DNA from: Parvimonas micra
Lineage (GTDB): Bacteria; Bacillota; Clostridia; Tissierellales; Peptoniphilaceae
DNA: 64,000 nucleotides
Assembly (NCBI RefSeq): GCF_021300775.1
Contig: NZ_JAJTJP010000001.1
Span: 434,001 to 498,000, forward strand
Direction: 5' to 3'
Shown: positions 18,666 to 27,955 of the stretch, in pieces
How the letters are laid out: each line of letters starts with the position of its first letter
Position numbering within the stretch: the stretch's first letter is position 1
Notes under the pieces: generated by a model
Seen by the model: only the letters and a program-made list of their open reading frames with translations
Told to the model about the DNA's origin: nothing
The model's database searches: none
Position numbers and translations under genes: made by a program

Positions 18666-19304
18666 CTATAAATTTTTATAATATAAACATTCAGTGTTAA
18701 TAATACACTTTTCACAACATGGTTTTCTTGATTTACATAATCTTCTACCATGAAAAATAAATAAATGATGCGCTTTATTCCACGAACTTTTTTTTAACTT
18801 TTTCATTAATGAAAATTCTGAGTCTAACACATTATCCTCTTGAATTATTCCAATTCTATTAGTAACTCTAAATACATGAGTATCTACAGCTAAAGATGGA
18901 ATATTAAAAGCACAAGACCTCACAACATTTGCAGTTTTTCTTCCAACTCCTGGTAATTTTGTTAAAGAATCCATATCATATGGAACTTTAGACTCATATT
19001 TATCAACTAAAATTTTACATGTTTCTAATATATTCTTACTTTTTGAGTTATAAAAACCACAACTATGTATATATTTAGATAAATCATCAATTGTTAGACT
19101 CAAAAAGTCCTCAGGAGTTTTAAAATCTTTAAATAACTCTTTAGTAACTTTATTAACTCTAACATCCGTGCATTGTGCAGACAAAATAGTCGCTATTAAT
19201 AGTTCAAAACTATTAGAAAAATTTAACTCTGGTTTTGCATCAGGATATAAATTTTCTAATTTTTCCATTACAATGTTTATTTTTTCTTTGGATAAACATT
19301 TCAA
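18666..19304 (-). CDS. nth: Endonuclease III (DNA glycosylase/AP lyase)
   Basis: Nth removes oxidised pyrimidines in base excision repair. The 212-residue product has the helix-hairpin-helix LPGVGRKTANVVRS with the catalytic Lys, the catalytic Asp in AVDTHVFRVTNR, and a C-terminal four-cysteine [4Fe-4S] cluster spaced C-x6-C-x2-C-x5-C. A TTG at 19304 is proposed as start because GGAG lies 7 bases upstream. A TTG at 19322 would give 6 more residues but has no RBS. It has an extended -10 promoter upstream. Confidence 0.93.
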   Translation of the reverse strand: MKCLSKEKINIVMEKLENLYPDAKPELNFSNSFELLIATILSAQCTDVRVNKVTKELFKDFKTPEDFLSLTIDDLSKYIHSCGFYNSKSKNILETCKILVDKYESKVPYDMDSLTKLPGVGRKTANVVRSCAFNIPSLAVDTHVFRVTNRIGIIQEDNVLDSEFSLMKKLKKSSWNKAHHLFIFHGRRLCKSRKPCCEKCIINTECLYYKNL

Positions 19305-19419
19305 ATTCTTCACTCCAATCAATTACAAGACTGTTTATTTAGTTAAAAATTATAAATTAAGTAAAATACTATATAATACTAAATTTATTTCTTATTCCGT
19401 AAAGCATAAAACTATAAAT

Positions 19420-19428
19420 ATTATACCA
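19420..19428 (-). promoter_or_regulatory. Extended -10 promoter of nth
   Basis: TGGTATAAT on the - strand is a perfect extended -10 element. It lies about 115 bases before the nth start, so the transcript would carry a leader of about 110 nt. I see no riboswitch-like fold in it. Confidence 0.55.
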
Positions 19429-19471
19429 CATTTTTTAATAATATAACTAAATATATCTAATTATTTATATA

Positions 19472-20752
19472 TTAAATAGATATATATTTTTTTCTATTAA
19501 AAGTATTTAAAACATTAATTAATGCAATTTTTGCCTGATAATAATTAAGTCCACCTTGATAGTATACATTAAATGGTTCTCTTAAAGGACCATCAGCACT
19601 TAGTTCAATACTTGACCCATCTATAAAACTACCAGATGCCATTATTATTTTATCTGAATATCCCGGCATATCCCACGGATATGGCGTTACATGGCTATCT
19701 ACACAACAATATTCTTGGATTGATCTGCAAAAATCTATAACTTTATTTTCATCTTTTAAAGTTATTACTTGTATAATATCACTTCTATTATCGTTATATT
19801 TAGGAATTGTTTCATATCCTAATTTTTCAAATGCATAAGAAAATAGTTTTGCACTTTTAATCGCTTCATTTACAACATGTGGTGCAAAATATAAACCTTG
19901 AACAATAGCTCTCGTTGTGCCAAAACTAACTCCTACATGTTTACCAAGACCAGGAGAAGTTAACCTATTCGATATTGACTCAATTAATTTTGTAGATTTA
20001 GAAACTATGTATCCCCCATTTAAAGTTATACCTGCACCTAAATTTTTTAACAGTGATCCTACTACAATATCAGCACCAACTTCTATTGGTTCCTTAGTTT
20101 CTACGAACTCGCAGTAACAATTATCAACCATAATAATTAAATTTGGATACTTTTCTTTAATTCGTTTAATAGCTGTTTCTAATTCAGATGTGGAAAGACA
20201 TTGTCTACTACTATACCCAGGAGATCTCTGAATTGCTAAAAGTTTAGTTTTTGAATTTATTTTTTCTAACACTTTTTCAATATTTATTTTATTATTTATT
20301 AAATCAACTTTACCATACTTTATTCCGTAGTCAGATAAAGTTCCTTTTTCATTGCCACTTAGACCTATAACTTTTAAAAGAGTATCATATGGTGTTCCTG
20401 TTATATATATAAATTCATCTCCAGGATATAGTGTTCCTTGTAAAGCTAATGAAATTGCATGAGTCCCACAAGTTATTTCTTGTCTGACAATTGCATCATT
20501 AGCTTTAAAAATATCACAGTATATTCTTTCTAATTTTTCTCTTCCAAAATCTCCATACCCATATCCTGTAGTCCACGAAAAATCTGTTGCTGATAATTTT
20601 TGTTTTTTAAATGCATTTAAAACTTTTAATTGATTATATTCTTCAACTATTTTTAAGTTTTCAAAATCTTTTTCTATTTCTTCACTGCATTTATTTACAA
20701 ATTCTATTATTTTAGATTCAAATCTAAAATCAGTATCCAAGTAATTATCCAA
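19472..20752 (-). CDS. Methionine gamma-lyase-family PLP enzyme (aluminium-resistance type)
   Basis: The 426-residue protein belongs to the fold-type I PLP family usually annotated 'methionine gamma-lyase family' or 'aluminium resistance protein'. It has TGYGYGDFGREKLERIY and RQEITCGTHAISLALQG, with a PLP-lysine region (VVGSLLKNLGAGITLNGGYIV). The Asp that pairs with the cofactor nitrogen lies in IIMVDNCYCEF. The substrate is not established, so lyase activity on sulfur amino acids is only an inference. The start is a TTG with GGAG 9 bases upstream, overlapping the end of the miaA operon. It is the last gene of the rnr-miaA run. Confidence 0.85.
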   Translation of the reverse strand: MDNYLDTDFRFESKIIEFVNKCSEEIEKDFENLKIVEEYNQLKVLNAFKKQKLSATDFSWTTGYGYGDFGREKLERIYCDIFKANDAIVRQEITCGTHAISLALQGTLYPGDEFIYITGTPYDTLLKVIGLSGNEKGTLSDYGIKYGKVDLINNKINIEKVLEKINSKTKLLAIQRSPGYSSRQCLSTSELETAIKRIKEKYPNLIIMVDNCYCEFVETKEPIEVGADIVVGSLLKNLGAGITLNGGYIVSKSTKLIESISNRLTSPGLGKHVGVSFGTTRAIVQGLYFAPHVVNEAIKSAKLFSYAFEKLGYETIPKYNDNRSDIIQVITLKDENKVIDFCRSIQEYCCVDSHVTPYPWDMPGYSDKIIMASGSFIDGSSIELSADGPLREPFNVYYQGGLNYYQAKIALINVLNTFNRKKYISI

Positions 20753-20753
20753 T

Positions 20754-21692
20754 TTATATATCTCCTTTATTTAAAAACTCTTTTATTAATTGTATTGATT
20801 TAATTAAAACATTATCATATCCAATTTCTACATCAATCCATTCAATATTCTTATTTTTATTGAACCATGTAAATTGTCTTTTAGCATATTTTCTTGAATT
20901 TTGTTTTATATTTTTAATACACTCTTCAATAGTTATTTCGTTGTAAAAATATGGAATAAATTCTTTATATCCTATAGCAGTAAATGGTTGCGAAAATTCA
21001 CCATATTTATAATATAATCTAGTTACTTCTTCAACTAATCCATTATTTATCATCATATCAACTCTAGTATTAATTCTATCATACAATTTTTTTCTATCTA
21101 AAGTTAATCCTACTATTAAATAATCATACTTTGCATTATTAAAATAGTCATTACATTGTTTAGAAAATTCTTTTTTTGTACTTAAGCATACTTCGATTGC
21201 TCTAATTACTCTTTTTACATTATTTTTATGAATTTTTTCTTTACTTGAGTAATCTAAGTACAATAACAAATCATAAAGTATGTCTAAACCATTTTCTTCG
21301 TAAAATTTTATTATTTTATTCCTTAAATCTTCTGATTGTGTTGCTTCTGTAAATTTAAAATCATAAACTAATGAATTTACATAGAGTCCTGTCCCTCCAA
21401 CAAAAATAGGTATTTTATTATTACTAGAAATATAATCTATGTATTTTTCTGCCATATTTTTATAATCTGATACATTAAAAGTTTCATCACCATCTAGAAT
21501 ATCAATCATATAATGATTAATTCCACAGGATTCTTCAGAAGTAACCTTAGCTGTACCTATATTAAATTCTTTGTAAATCTGCATAGAATCACATGAAATA
21601 ATTTCTCCAGAAAATTCTTTCGAAATATCTATACCTAATTTTGTTTTACCAACTGATGTCGGTCCAACAATAAAAATTATTTTTTTCTTCAT
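20754..21692 (-). CDS. miaA: tRNA dimethylallyltransferase
   Basis: MiaA adds a dimethylallyl group to A37 of tRNAs that read UNN codons. The 312-residue protein has P-loop IVGPTSVGKTKLGI, the DSMQIYKEFNIGTAK segment, FVGGTGLYVNSLVYDF and RRQFTW-like KRQFTWFNK. MiaB, which acts next on the same base, is encoded upstream in the same run. Its ATG lies 2 bases after the mutL stop. Confidence 0.96.
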   Translation of the reverse strand: MKKKIIFIVGPTSVGKTKLGIDISKEFSGEIISCDSMQIYKEFNIGTAKVTSEESCGINHYMIDILDGDETFNVSDYKNMAEKYIDYISSNNKIPIFVGGTGLYVNSLVYDFKFTEATQSEDLRNKIIKFYEENGLDILYDLLLYLDYSSKEKIHKNNVKRVIRAIEVCLSTKKEFSKQCNDYFNNAKYDYLIVGLTLDRKKLYDRINTRVDMMINNGLVEEVTRLYYKYGEFSQPFTAIGYKEFIPYFYNEITIEECIKNIKQNSRKYAKRQFTWFNKNKNIEWIDVEIGYDNVLIKSIQLIKEFLNKGDI

Positions 21693-21694
21693 AT

Positions 21695-23545
21695 TTAATC
21701 CTTAAAAAATATTTTTTCAAAGTCTAACTTAGAAACTTTTCTTAAGATTTTTTTATCATAAAAATTTATATCTATGTTTATTTTAGATAAATTCATCAAT
21801 AATTCTTTAACTTCAAAATCTGTTAGATTAGTATTAATTTTTTTCTTACAAACAATTTTATATAATGACTCATCAAACACTCTATTATCTTTCAATAATA
21901 ATTCATCAAACATAGCTCTTATATCTTCTTTATCTATATTATCATTTAATTCCGTTGGCATTGTTCTTATAGCTATTGAATATTCATCAAACATATCAGC
22001 TTCGATACCTAAATTATCTAGTTTATCTTTAATATTTTCAAATATAGTCATTTTATACTCATTTAATTCTAAAATAATTGGAAATAAAAGAAGTTGTTTA
22101 GTTATAGTTTTCTTATAATAATTATTTAATAAATTTTCATATAACAATCTATATTTTGCATTTAAAATGTCTATAATTATAAATTCATCATAATCTGATA
22201 ACAATATATATTTTTCAAATATTTTTCCCAATATTTTATAATCTATTATATTCTTAATATCATTTTCATTATTATTTGTTAATTTTATTTGTTCTTTAAT
22301 AGGAGTTTGTTCAATTGTATTATTATCAATGATGTAACTCTCTGTATCATCTTGTTCATTTATTATTTTTATATCATCATTTTGCACTTTGAATAAATCT
22401 TCATAAGAAAATTTATTTATTATGTTTTGATCATTATAGTCTTCATCATAAACAATAGTTTCAACTATATCATTTTCTTCAGGTTGTTTTTTGATATTAT
22501 CATTGATATATAAAATTTTATCATTTTGTTCCGTTTTTAATGATATAAAATCACTAGTTGTATTTTTTAATACAATATCAGTAATATTGTTATTCAAAAG
22601 ATTTAATAATTTATCTTCAAAAATAAATTTAATTTTTCTTTTATTAGGGTGTACATTAATATCTATTAAACTCGGATTTACTTCAATAAATATTACAAAA
22701 GAAGGAAATTTTCCTTTTGGTATTAAAGTAGATATTGATTTTTCAATTATATTTCGAATCTTTTCATCAAAAATATATCTTCCATTAACAAATAAATACT
22801 GACAATTCCTACTCCCTTTATAAAAATGATTATTTGAAATGTAACCATATATTTTATAGTCAGAATCGTTTATATCAACTGCCATTAAATTTTTATAAAA
22901 ATCATCTTTAAATATATATTTTATATTATCTTTAAGTTGATTTTTTCCTGTAGTTTCAAATACTACTTTAGAATCTTTAATATATTTAAAAGATATATTA
23001 GGATTCGATAGAGCAAACGAATTCATTAAAGTAGTAATAATTGAACTTTCATAAGCATCTGATTTTAAAAATTTTTTTCTAATAGGTACATTATAAAATA
23101 AATCTCTTATATATATAGTTGTTCCAAAATTCATACCTATCTTATTTTTTCTTTTAATTTTAGTATTTTCTATAAAACAATGAATACCAAACTCACTATT
23201 TTTTGTTCTAGTATTTATGTCTACCTTTGAGATTGATGAAATACTAGCTAATGCCTCTCCTCTAAAACCAAAAGATAGAATTGAATAAATATCTTCAAAA
23301 TTATTTAATTTTGATGTTGCATGTTTTGTAAAAGCTAGTTCAATTTCATTTTCTTCAATTCCGCAACCATTATCTGAAATCATTATTTCTTTTTTTCCAG
23401 CATTTTTAATTTCAACTTTAATTGTAGTCGCTCCTGAATCAATTGAATTTTCAACTAGTTCTTTTATTACAGAGTATGGATTTTCTATAACCTCTCCAGC
23501 AGCAATTTTTTGAATTGTATCCTCTGATAGTAGTTTAATAGACAT
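21695..23545 (-). CDS. mutL: DNA mismatch repair protein MutL lacking recognisable endonuclease motifs
   Basis: The 616-residue protein has an intact GHKL ATPase N-terminus (ELVENSIDSGATTIKVEI, ISDNGCGI, SFGFRGEALASISSIS) and transducer domain, then an acidic linker and a C-terminal dimerisation domain. In most Firmicutes MutL the C-terminal domain carries DQHAxxExxxxE, an ACxxxI motif and CPHGRP. Here the aligned stretches are DILNAKYRLLYE (from about residue 459), VCKKKINT (about 565) and FYDKKI (about 595). Only the first Asp and last Glu of motif 1 remain. It is probably a mismatch-repair ATPase without nicking activity. It lies 13 bases after mutS. Confidence 0.92.
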   Translation of the reverse strand: MSIKLLSEDTIQKIAAGEVIENPYSVIKELVENSIDSGATTIKVEIKNAGKKEIMISDNGCGIEENEIELAFTKHATSKLNNFEDIYSILSFGFRGEALASISSISKVDINTRTKNSEFGIHCFIENTKIKRKNKIGMNFGTTIYIRDLFYNVPIRKKFLKSDAYESSIITTLMNSFALSNPNISFKYIKDSKVVFETTGKNQLKDNIKYIFKDDFYKNLMAVDINDSDYKIYGYISNNHFYKGSRNCQYLFVNGRYIFDEKIRNIIEKSISTLIPKGKFPSFVIFIEVNPSLIDINVHPNKRKIKFIFEDKLLNLLNNNITDIVLKNTTSDFISLKTEQNDKILYINDNIKKQPEENDIVETIVYDEDYNDQNIINKFSYEDLFKVQNDDIKIINEQDDTESYIIDNNTIEQTPIKEQIKLTNNNENDIKNIIDYKILGKIFEKYILLSDYDEFIIIDILNAKYRLLYENLLNNYYKKTITKQLLLFPIILELNEYKMTIFENIKDKLDNLGIEADMFDEYSIAIRTMPTELNDNIDKEDIRAMFDELLLKDNRVFDESLYKIVCKKKINTNLTDFEVKELLMNLSKINIDINFYDKKILRKVSKLDFEKIFFKD

Positions 23546-23558
23546 AAATTTCTCCTAA

Positions 23559-26144
23559 TTAATTATTTTCATTTTTTGAAATATTTATTAAATCATTTAA
23601 TATTGCAAAAGCTTCCATCGGACTAATTTTTTCTATATTAATATTATTTAAATTAGTTATTATTTTATTACTATTTATTGAATTATCTATATTTGTATTT
23701 TTGGAAATATCTTTTTCAATCTCTATCTCTTTTCTTTCAATACTATCTAAGATAATTTTTGATCGGTTAATTACTTCAATTGGAATACCTGCTAATTTTG
23801 CAACAGCAATTCCATAACTTTTATTCGCACCACCATCCATTATTTTTCTCAGAAATACAATTTCATCATTTTCATTATCCTCTATAACTTGGATGTGTTT
23901 GTTTTTTACACAATTAAACACATGCTCTAAATCTATGAGTTCATGATAATGAGTAGCAAATAATGTTTTTGAATGAATTTTATTTATAATATATTCTAAA
24001 ATTGCCCATGCAAGACTAAGCCCATCAAATGTTGAAGTTCCTCTACCTACTTCATCTAATATTATCAAACTGTCTTTTGTTGCATGTCTTAATATATTAT
24101 TAACCTCTTTCATCTCAACCATAAATGTACTTTCACCTTTATATAGATTATCAGAAGCTCCTATTCGTGTAAAGATTTTATCAACAATAGAAATATTGGC
24201 ACTTTCTGCTGGAACAAATGAACCAATTTGAGCTAAAATAATAATTAAGGCTAATTGCCTAATATAAGTTGACTTACCACTCATATTTGGTCCAGTAATA
24301 ATTTGTACTAAATTATTTTTTTGTCCTATAATTAAATCATTTGGAATAAATTCGTTTGATGAATTTAAAAAATTTTCAATAACTGGATGTCTACCATTTG
24401 TTATCTCAATTATTCCATCTTTATTAATATTTGGTTTACAGTAATTATACTTAAATGCAACAACTGAAAGTGAAAATATTGAATCAATAAAAGAAATAAT
24501 ATCTGATAATTCTTGTAATATTTTTATATTCATCTTTATTGTATTTCTTATTGATATAAATATTTCATATTCTTTTTCAATAATAACACTCTCAGACCCA
24601 AAAATCATATTTTCAATATTAGTTAACTCATCTGTTTTGTATCTATTTGCATTTGTAAGAGTTTGCTTTAATTCAAAATACTCAGGAACTAAGCTTTGAT
24701 ATGACTTTGTTACTTCAAAAAAATAGCCTGTTTTTTTATTATATATTAATCTTAAATTTTTTATTCCAGTATTTATTTTTTGTTCAACCTCATATTTAAT
24801 TAATTTTTCTTTTCCTTGTATTTTACTATTTCTAATTTTATCTAATTCTTCATCGTATCCTATTTTTATTAGATTACCTTCTTTTAGTAGTATACCAACA
24901 TCTTCTTGTATTGATGAATCAATTAAATTATATATATAAGTAGTGTCAGGTATTTTTAAAGCTAAACTTGAAAATAAAGAGTTACCATTTAAAAATAGAG
25001 TTTTAATCTTTGGAGCTGCAGATAAAGAATTTTTTAAATGAATTAAATCCCTAGCATTACAATTTCCAAAAGATATTTTAGAATTTATTCTTTCGATATC
25101 AGAAATATTGCTTAATTCTTCTTCTAAATCATTTCTTAATTGTGGATTAAAAATTAAAGTCTCAACTAAATCTTGCCTAATTTTTATCTTTTCAATTTCA
25201 ACAAGTGGTTGATCTAACCATTTACTTAGTAATCTAAATCCCATTGGAGTTTTAGTAAAATTTATTACTGATAGTAATGATCCATTAATATCGTTACTAA
25301 AATTATTTTTTTTAAGTTCTAAATTAATTCTTGAATTTGCATCAATTCTAAGATAGTCTGTTAATTTATATATATTAATATTCTTAAAGTCATTTAATTT
25401 AACATTAAATCTACATACATAACTATAAAAATTATCCACTGAGAAAAGTAAAATTTTATTATTAAGATTATCTTTATAAAATTCCTTATTATTATCAATT
25501 AAAGATTTAAAATTTAAATCAATATCAACTTTAGTATTCATAATTCTGAGATTTTTAAATAATTTATTTATACTCTTTTCAAGAGATTTTAATATATTTG
25601 AGTTAATAATAACTTCCGATGGGTTTATTCGAATTACTTCTTCTTCAAGAACTGTTATTAAATTATCTCTATTCATTTCAAATATACTTGTACAAAATAT
25701 TTCACTAGTAGAAATGTCAGAATAAGTAATACTTAAATTAGTTGAATCCATATAAATACTCATTATATAGTTATTCTTATTACCAGATATTTCATCAAAT
25801 TCATCAATTGTACCTGGTGTAACAAGTTTAATAACTTCTCTCTTAACAATACCTTTTGCAATTTTTGGATCTTGAACTTGTTCGCATATAGCTACCTTAA
25901 ATCCTTCAGATACTAACTTATATAAGTAAGGTTTAACAACATGATGAGGAATTCCACACATTGGCGCAGTTTTTCCGCCGCCGCAATCTCTTTTTGTTAA
26001 AGCTAAATCTAATATTTTTGAAACTACTTTTGCATCTTCAAAAAACATTTCATAAAAGTCACCAAGCCTATAAAAAATAATACAATCATTATAATTAGAC
26101 TTAACTTCTAGATATTGTTTCATCATTGGTGTAAAATCACTCAT
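23559..26144 (-). CDS. mutS: DNA mismatch repair protein MutS
   Basis: The 861-residue MutS recognises mismatches and signals to MutL. It has the N-terminal mismatch-binding FYRLGDFYEMFFEDA (Phe-x-Glu wedge), connector and clamp regions, Walker A TGPNMSGKSTYIRQLA, Walker B LIILDEVGRGTSTFDG and THYHEL. A short C-terminal extension contains ISPMEAFAILNDL. Length and motifs are normal. AGGAG precedes ATG. It is co-directional with miaB 11 bases upstream. Confidence 0.97.
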   Translation of the reverse strand: MSDFTPMMKQYLEVKSNYNDCIIFYRLGDFYEMFFEDAKVVSKILDLALTKRDCGGGKTAPMCGIPHHVVKPYLYKLVSEGFKVAICEQVQDPKIAKGIVKREVIKLVTPGTIDEFDEISGNKNNYIMSIYMDSTNLSITYSDISTSEIFCTSIFEMNRDNLITVLEEEVIRINPSEVIINSNILKSLEKSINKLFKNLRIMNTKVDIDLNFKSLIDNNKEFYKDNLNNKILLFSVDNFYSYVCRFNVKLNDFKNINIYKLTDYLRIDANSRINLELKKNNFSNDINGSLLSVINFTKTPMGFRLLSKWLDQPLVEIEKIKIRQDLVETLIFNPQLRNDLEEELSNISDIERINSKISFGNCNARDLIHLKNSLSAAPKIKTLFLNGNSLFSSLALKIPDTTYIYNLIDSSIQEDVGILLKEGNLIKIGYDEELDKIRNSKIQGKEKLIKYEVEQKINTGIKNLRLIYNKKTGYFFEVTKSYQSLVPEYFELKQTLTNANRYKTDELTNIENMIFGSESVIIEKEYEIFISIRNTIKMNIKILQELSDIISFIDSIFSLSVVAFKYNYCKPNINKDGIIEITNGRHPVIENFLNSSNEFIPNDLIIGQKNNLVQIITGPNMSGKSTYIRQLALIIILAQIGSFVPAESANISIVDKIFTRIGASDNLYKGESTFMVEMKEVNNILRHATKDSLIILDEVGRGTSTFDGLSLAWAILEYIINKIHSKTLFATHYHELIDLEHVFNCVKNKHIQVIEDNENDEIVFLRKIMDGGANKSYGIAVAKLAGIPIEVINRSKIILDSIERKEIEIEKDISKNTNIDNSINSNKIITNLNNINIEKISPMEAFAILNDLINISKNENN

Positions 26145-26155
26145 AATTACTCCTT

Positions 26156-27472
26156 CTAAACTAATTCTCCTTCAAGTGCAAATGAATTATGTCCAGTTAT
26201 TTTTACATTGACTAACTGTCCAATATTTCTCTTTCCACCTTTAAAATGTACTAATTTATATCCTCTTGTTCTTCCAGTAAGAATTTCTGAATTATTCTTA
26301 CTTATACCTTCAACTAACACTTCATATGTTTTACCAACACACTCTTTATTTTTTTTGTAAAATATATCGTACATGGTATCAATAAGTCGTTGAAATCTTT
26401 CTTGCTTAATATCATGAGGTATTTGTTCATTCATTTCAGCAGCTTTTGTACCTTTTCTTATAGAATATAAAAAGGTAAACCCTTGGTCATATTCAACATT
26501 TTCAACTAAACTTAAAGTATCATTAAAGTCTTCTTCAGTTTCACCAGGAAAACCTACTATTATATCTGTTGAAAGTGTAATATTAGGTACCTTTTTCTTT
26601 AATTTTCTAATTAAATCTAAATAATGTTCTCTAGTATAAACTCTATGCATATCTTTTAATATTCTATTACTTCCTGATTGAAAAGGTAAGTGTATATTTT
26701 CACAAACTTTATCTAGATTAGCAATTGCTTCTATTAACTCATCTGAACAATCTTTTGGATGACTTGTTAAAAATCTTATTCTTTCAATACCTTCAACTTC
26801 ATTTACCATTTTTAACAATTCAGGAAATGAAACTTTTGGTCTTAATGTTTTTCCATATGAATTAACATTTTGTCCTAATAATGTTATTTCTTTATATCCT
26901 TTATTAGCTAATTCTTTTATTTCAGTAATAATACTTTCAGGGGTTCTACTAATTTCTTTTCCTCTTGCATATGGAACTATACAAAAAGTACAATAATTAT
27001 TACATCCTGTCATTATATTAACATATGCAATAAATGGGTGTTCTCTATTTATTGGAGTATCATCATCCAATATATCTTCTTCTTCAATATCTACAATTAC
27101 CTCTCCCGTACTTCTATGTCTAGATATTAGAGAAGGCAATCTTGAAATATTTTTTGTTCCAAAAATTATATCAACATGTTTATATTTAGAAATTATTGTT
27201 GCTCTAGCATCTCCCGTTTGCATCATACAACCACAAACAGCAATTATCATCTCAGGCTTTTTTCTTTTTAAATTTTTTAGTGCACCTAATTGTCCATAAA
27301 CTTTTAATTCTGCATTTTCCCTTACTAAACATGTATTATAAATAATAAAATCAGATTTTTCTATATCATTTTCTTTTTCATAACCTAAATTCTCAAGTAA
27401 GTAAGATATTTTTTCTGAATCATGATGATTCATTTGACATCCATAAGTTATAATTGTATATTTTTTATTCAA
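26156..27472 (-). CDS. miaB: tRNA-2-methylthio-N6-dimethylallyladenosine synthase
   Basis: MiaB is a radical-SAM methylthiotransferase acting on i6A37 made by MiaA. The three N-terminal cluster cysteines are in TYGCQMN, YNTCLVRE and VCGCMMQ. The radical-SAM motif CNNYCTFC lies in MTGCNNYCTFCIVPYARGKE, and a C-terminal TRAM domain follows (GKTYEVLVEGISKNN... LTGRTRGYKLVHF). A TTG at 27472 with AGGTGA 6 bases upstream is a better start than the GTG at 27481, giving 438 residues. smpB ends just upstream. Confidence 0.95.
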   Translation of the reverse strand: MNKKYTIITYGCQMNHHDSEKISYLLENLGYEKENDIEKSDFIIYNTCLVRENAELKVYGQLGALKNLKRKKPEMIIAVCGCMMQTGDARATIISKYKHVDIIFGTKNISRLPSLISRHRSTGEVIVDIEEEDILDDDTPINREHPFIAYVNIMTGCNNYCTFCIVPYARGKEISRTPESIITEIKELANKGYKEITLLGQNVNSYGKTLRPKVSFPELLKMVNEVEGIERIRFLTSHPKDCSDELIEAIANLDKVCENIHLPFQSGSNRILKDMHRVYTREHYLDLIRKLKKKVPNITLSTDIIVGFPGETEEDFNDTLSLVENVEYDQGFTFLYSIRKGTKAAEMNEQIPHDIKQERFQRLIDTMYDIFYKKNKECVGKTYEVLVEGISKNNSEILTGRTRGYKLVHFKGGKRNIGQLVNVKITGHNSFALEGELV

Positions 27473-27483
27473 AAAATTCACCT

Positions 27484-27951
27484 CTATTTATATTTGTTTT
27501 TTAACGCATATTGAATATTTCTTTCGTGTTCTTTTTCAAGCATACTATCTCTCTTATCATAATTTTTCTTACCACGAGCAAGTGCAATATCTAGTTTTAT
27601 CCAACCATTTTTAATATGAACATTTAATGGTATTAATGAATATCCTTTTTCCTTAGTTTGACCAATAAGTTTATTTATTTCTCGTTTATTTAATAGTAAT
27701 TTTCTTTCTCTAGTAGGTTCTAAATTAAAAATATTACCATGGTCATAAGGTGTTATATTCATTCCATAAATATATACTTCTGCTTTTTTTATTAAACAGT
27801 AACTTTCCTTAATAGAAACTTTTCCTTGTCTAATACTTTTAACCTCTGTACCGGCTAAAGAAATTCCTGCTTCTATAATATTTTCTATAAAGTAATCATG
27901 TCTTGCTTTTTTATTGTTAGCAATTGTCTTTATAGTAGTTCTATCTCTCAT
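27484..27951 (-). CDS. smpB: SsrA-binding protein SmpB
   Basis: SmpB partners tmRNA in rescuing stalled ribosomes. The 155-residue product shows NNKKARHDYFIENIIEAGISLAGTEVKSIRQGKVSIKESY, an OB-fold core, and the basic C-terminal tail KKNYDKRDSMLEKEHERNIQYALKNKY that enters the ribosomal mRNA channel. It follows rnr directly (4 bases), the usual pairing with RNase R in trans-translation. No tmRNA gene is visible here. Confidence 0.97.
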   Translation of the reverse strand: MRDRTTIKTIANNKKARHDYFIENIIEAGISLAGTEVKSIRQGKVSIKESYCLIKKAEVYIYGMNITPYDHGNIFNLEPTRERKLLLNKREINKLIGQTKEKGYSLIPLNVHIKNGWIKLDIALARGKKNYDKRDSMLEKEHERNIQYALKNKYK

Positions 27952-27955
27952 TTTA

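Noticed and set aside
27952-27955. tmRNA gene next to smpB
   Set aside because: There is no intergenic space around smpB, and no tmRNA ends (GGGG start or ACCA-type tRNA arm) were seen in nearby gaps.
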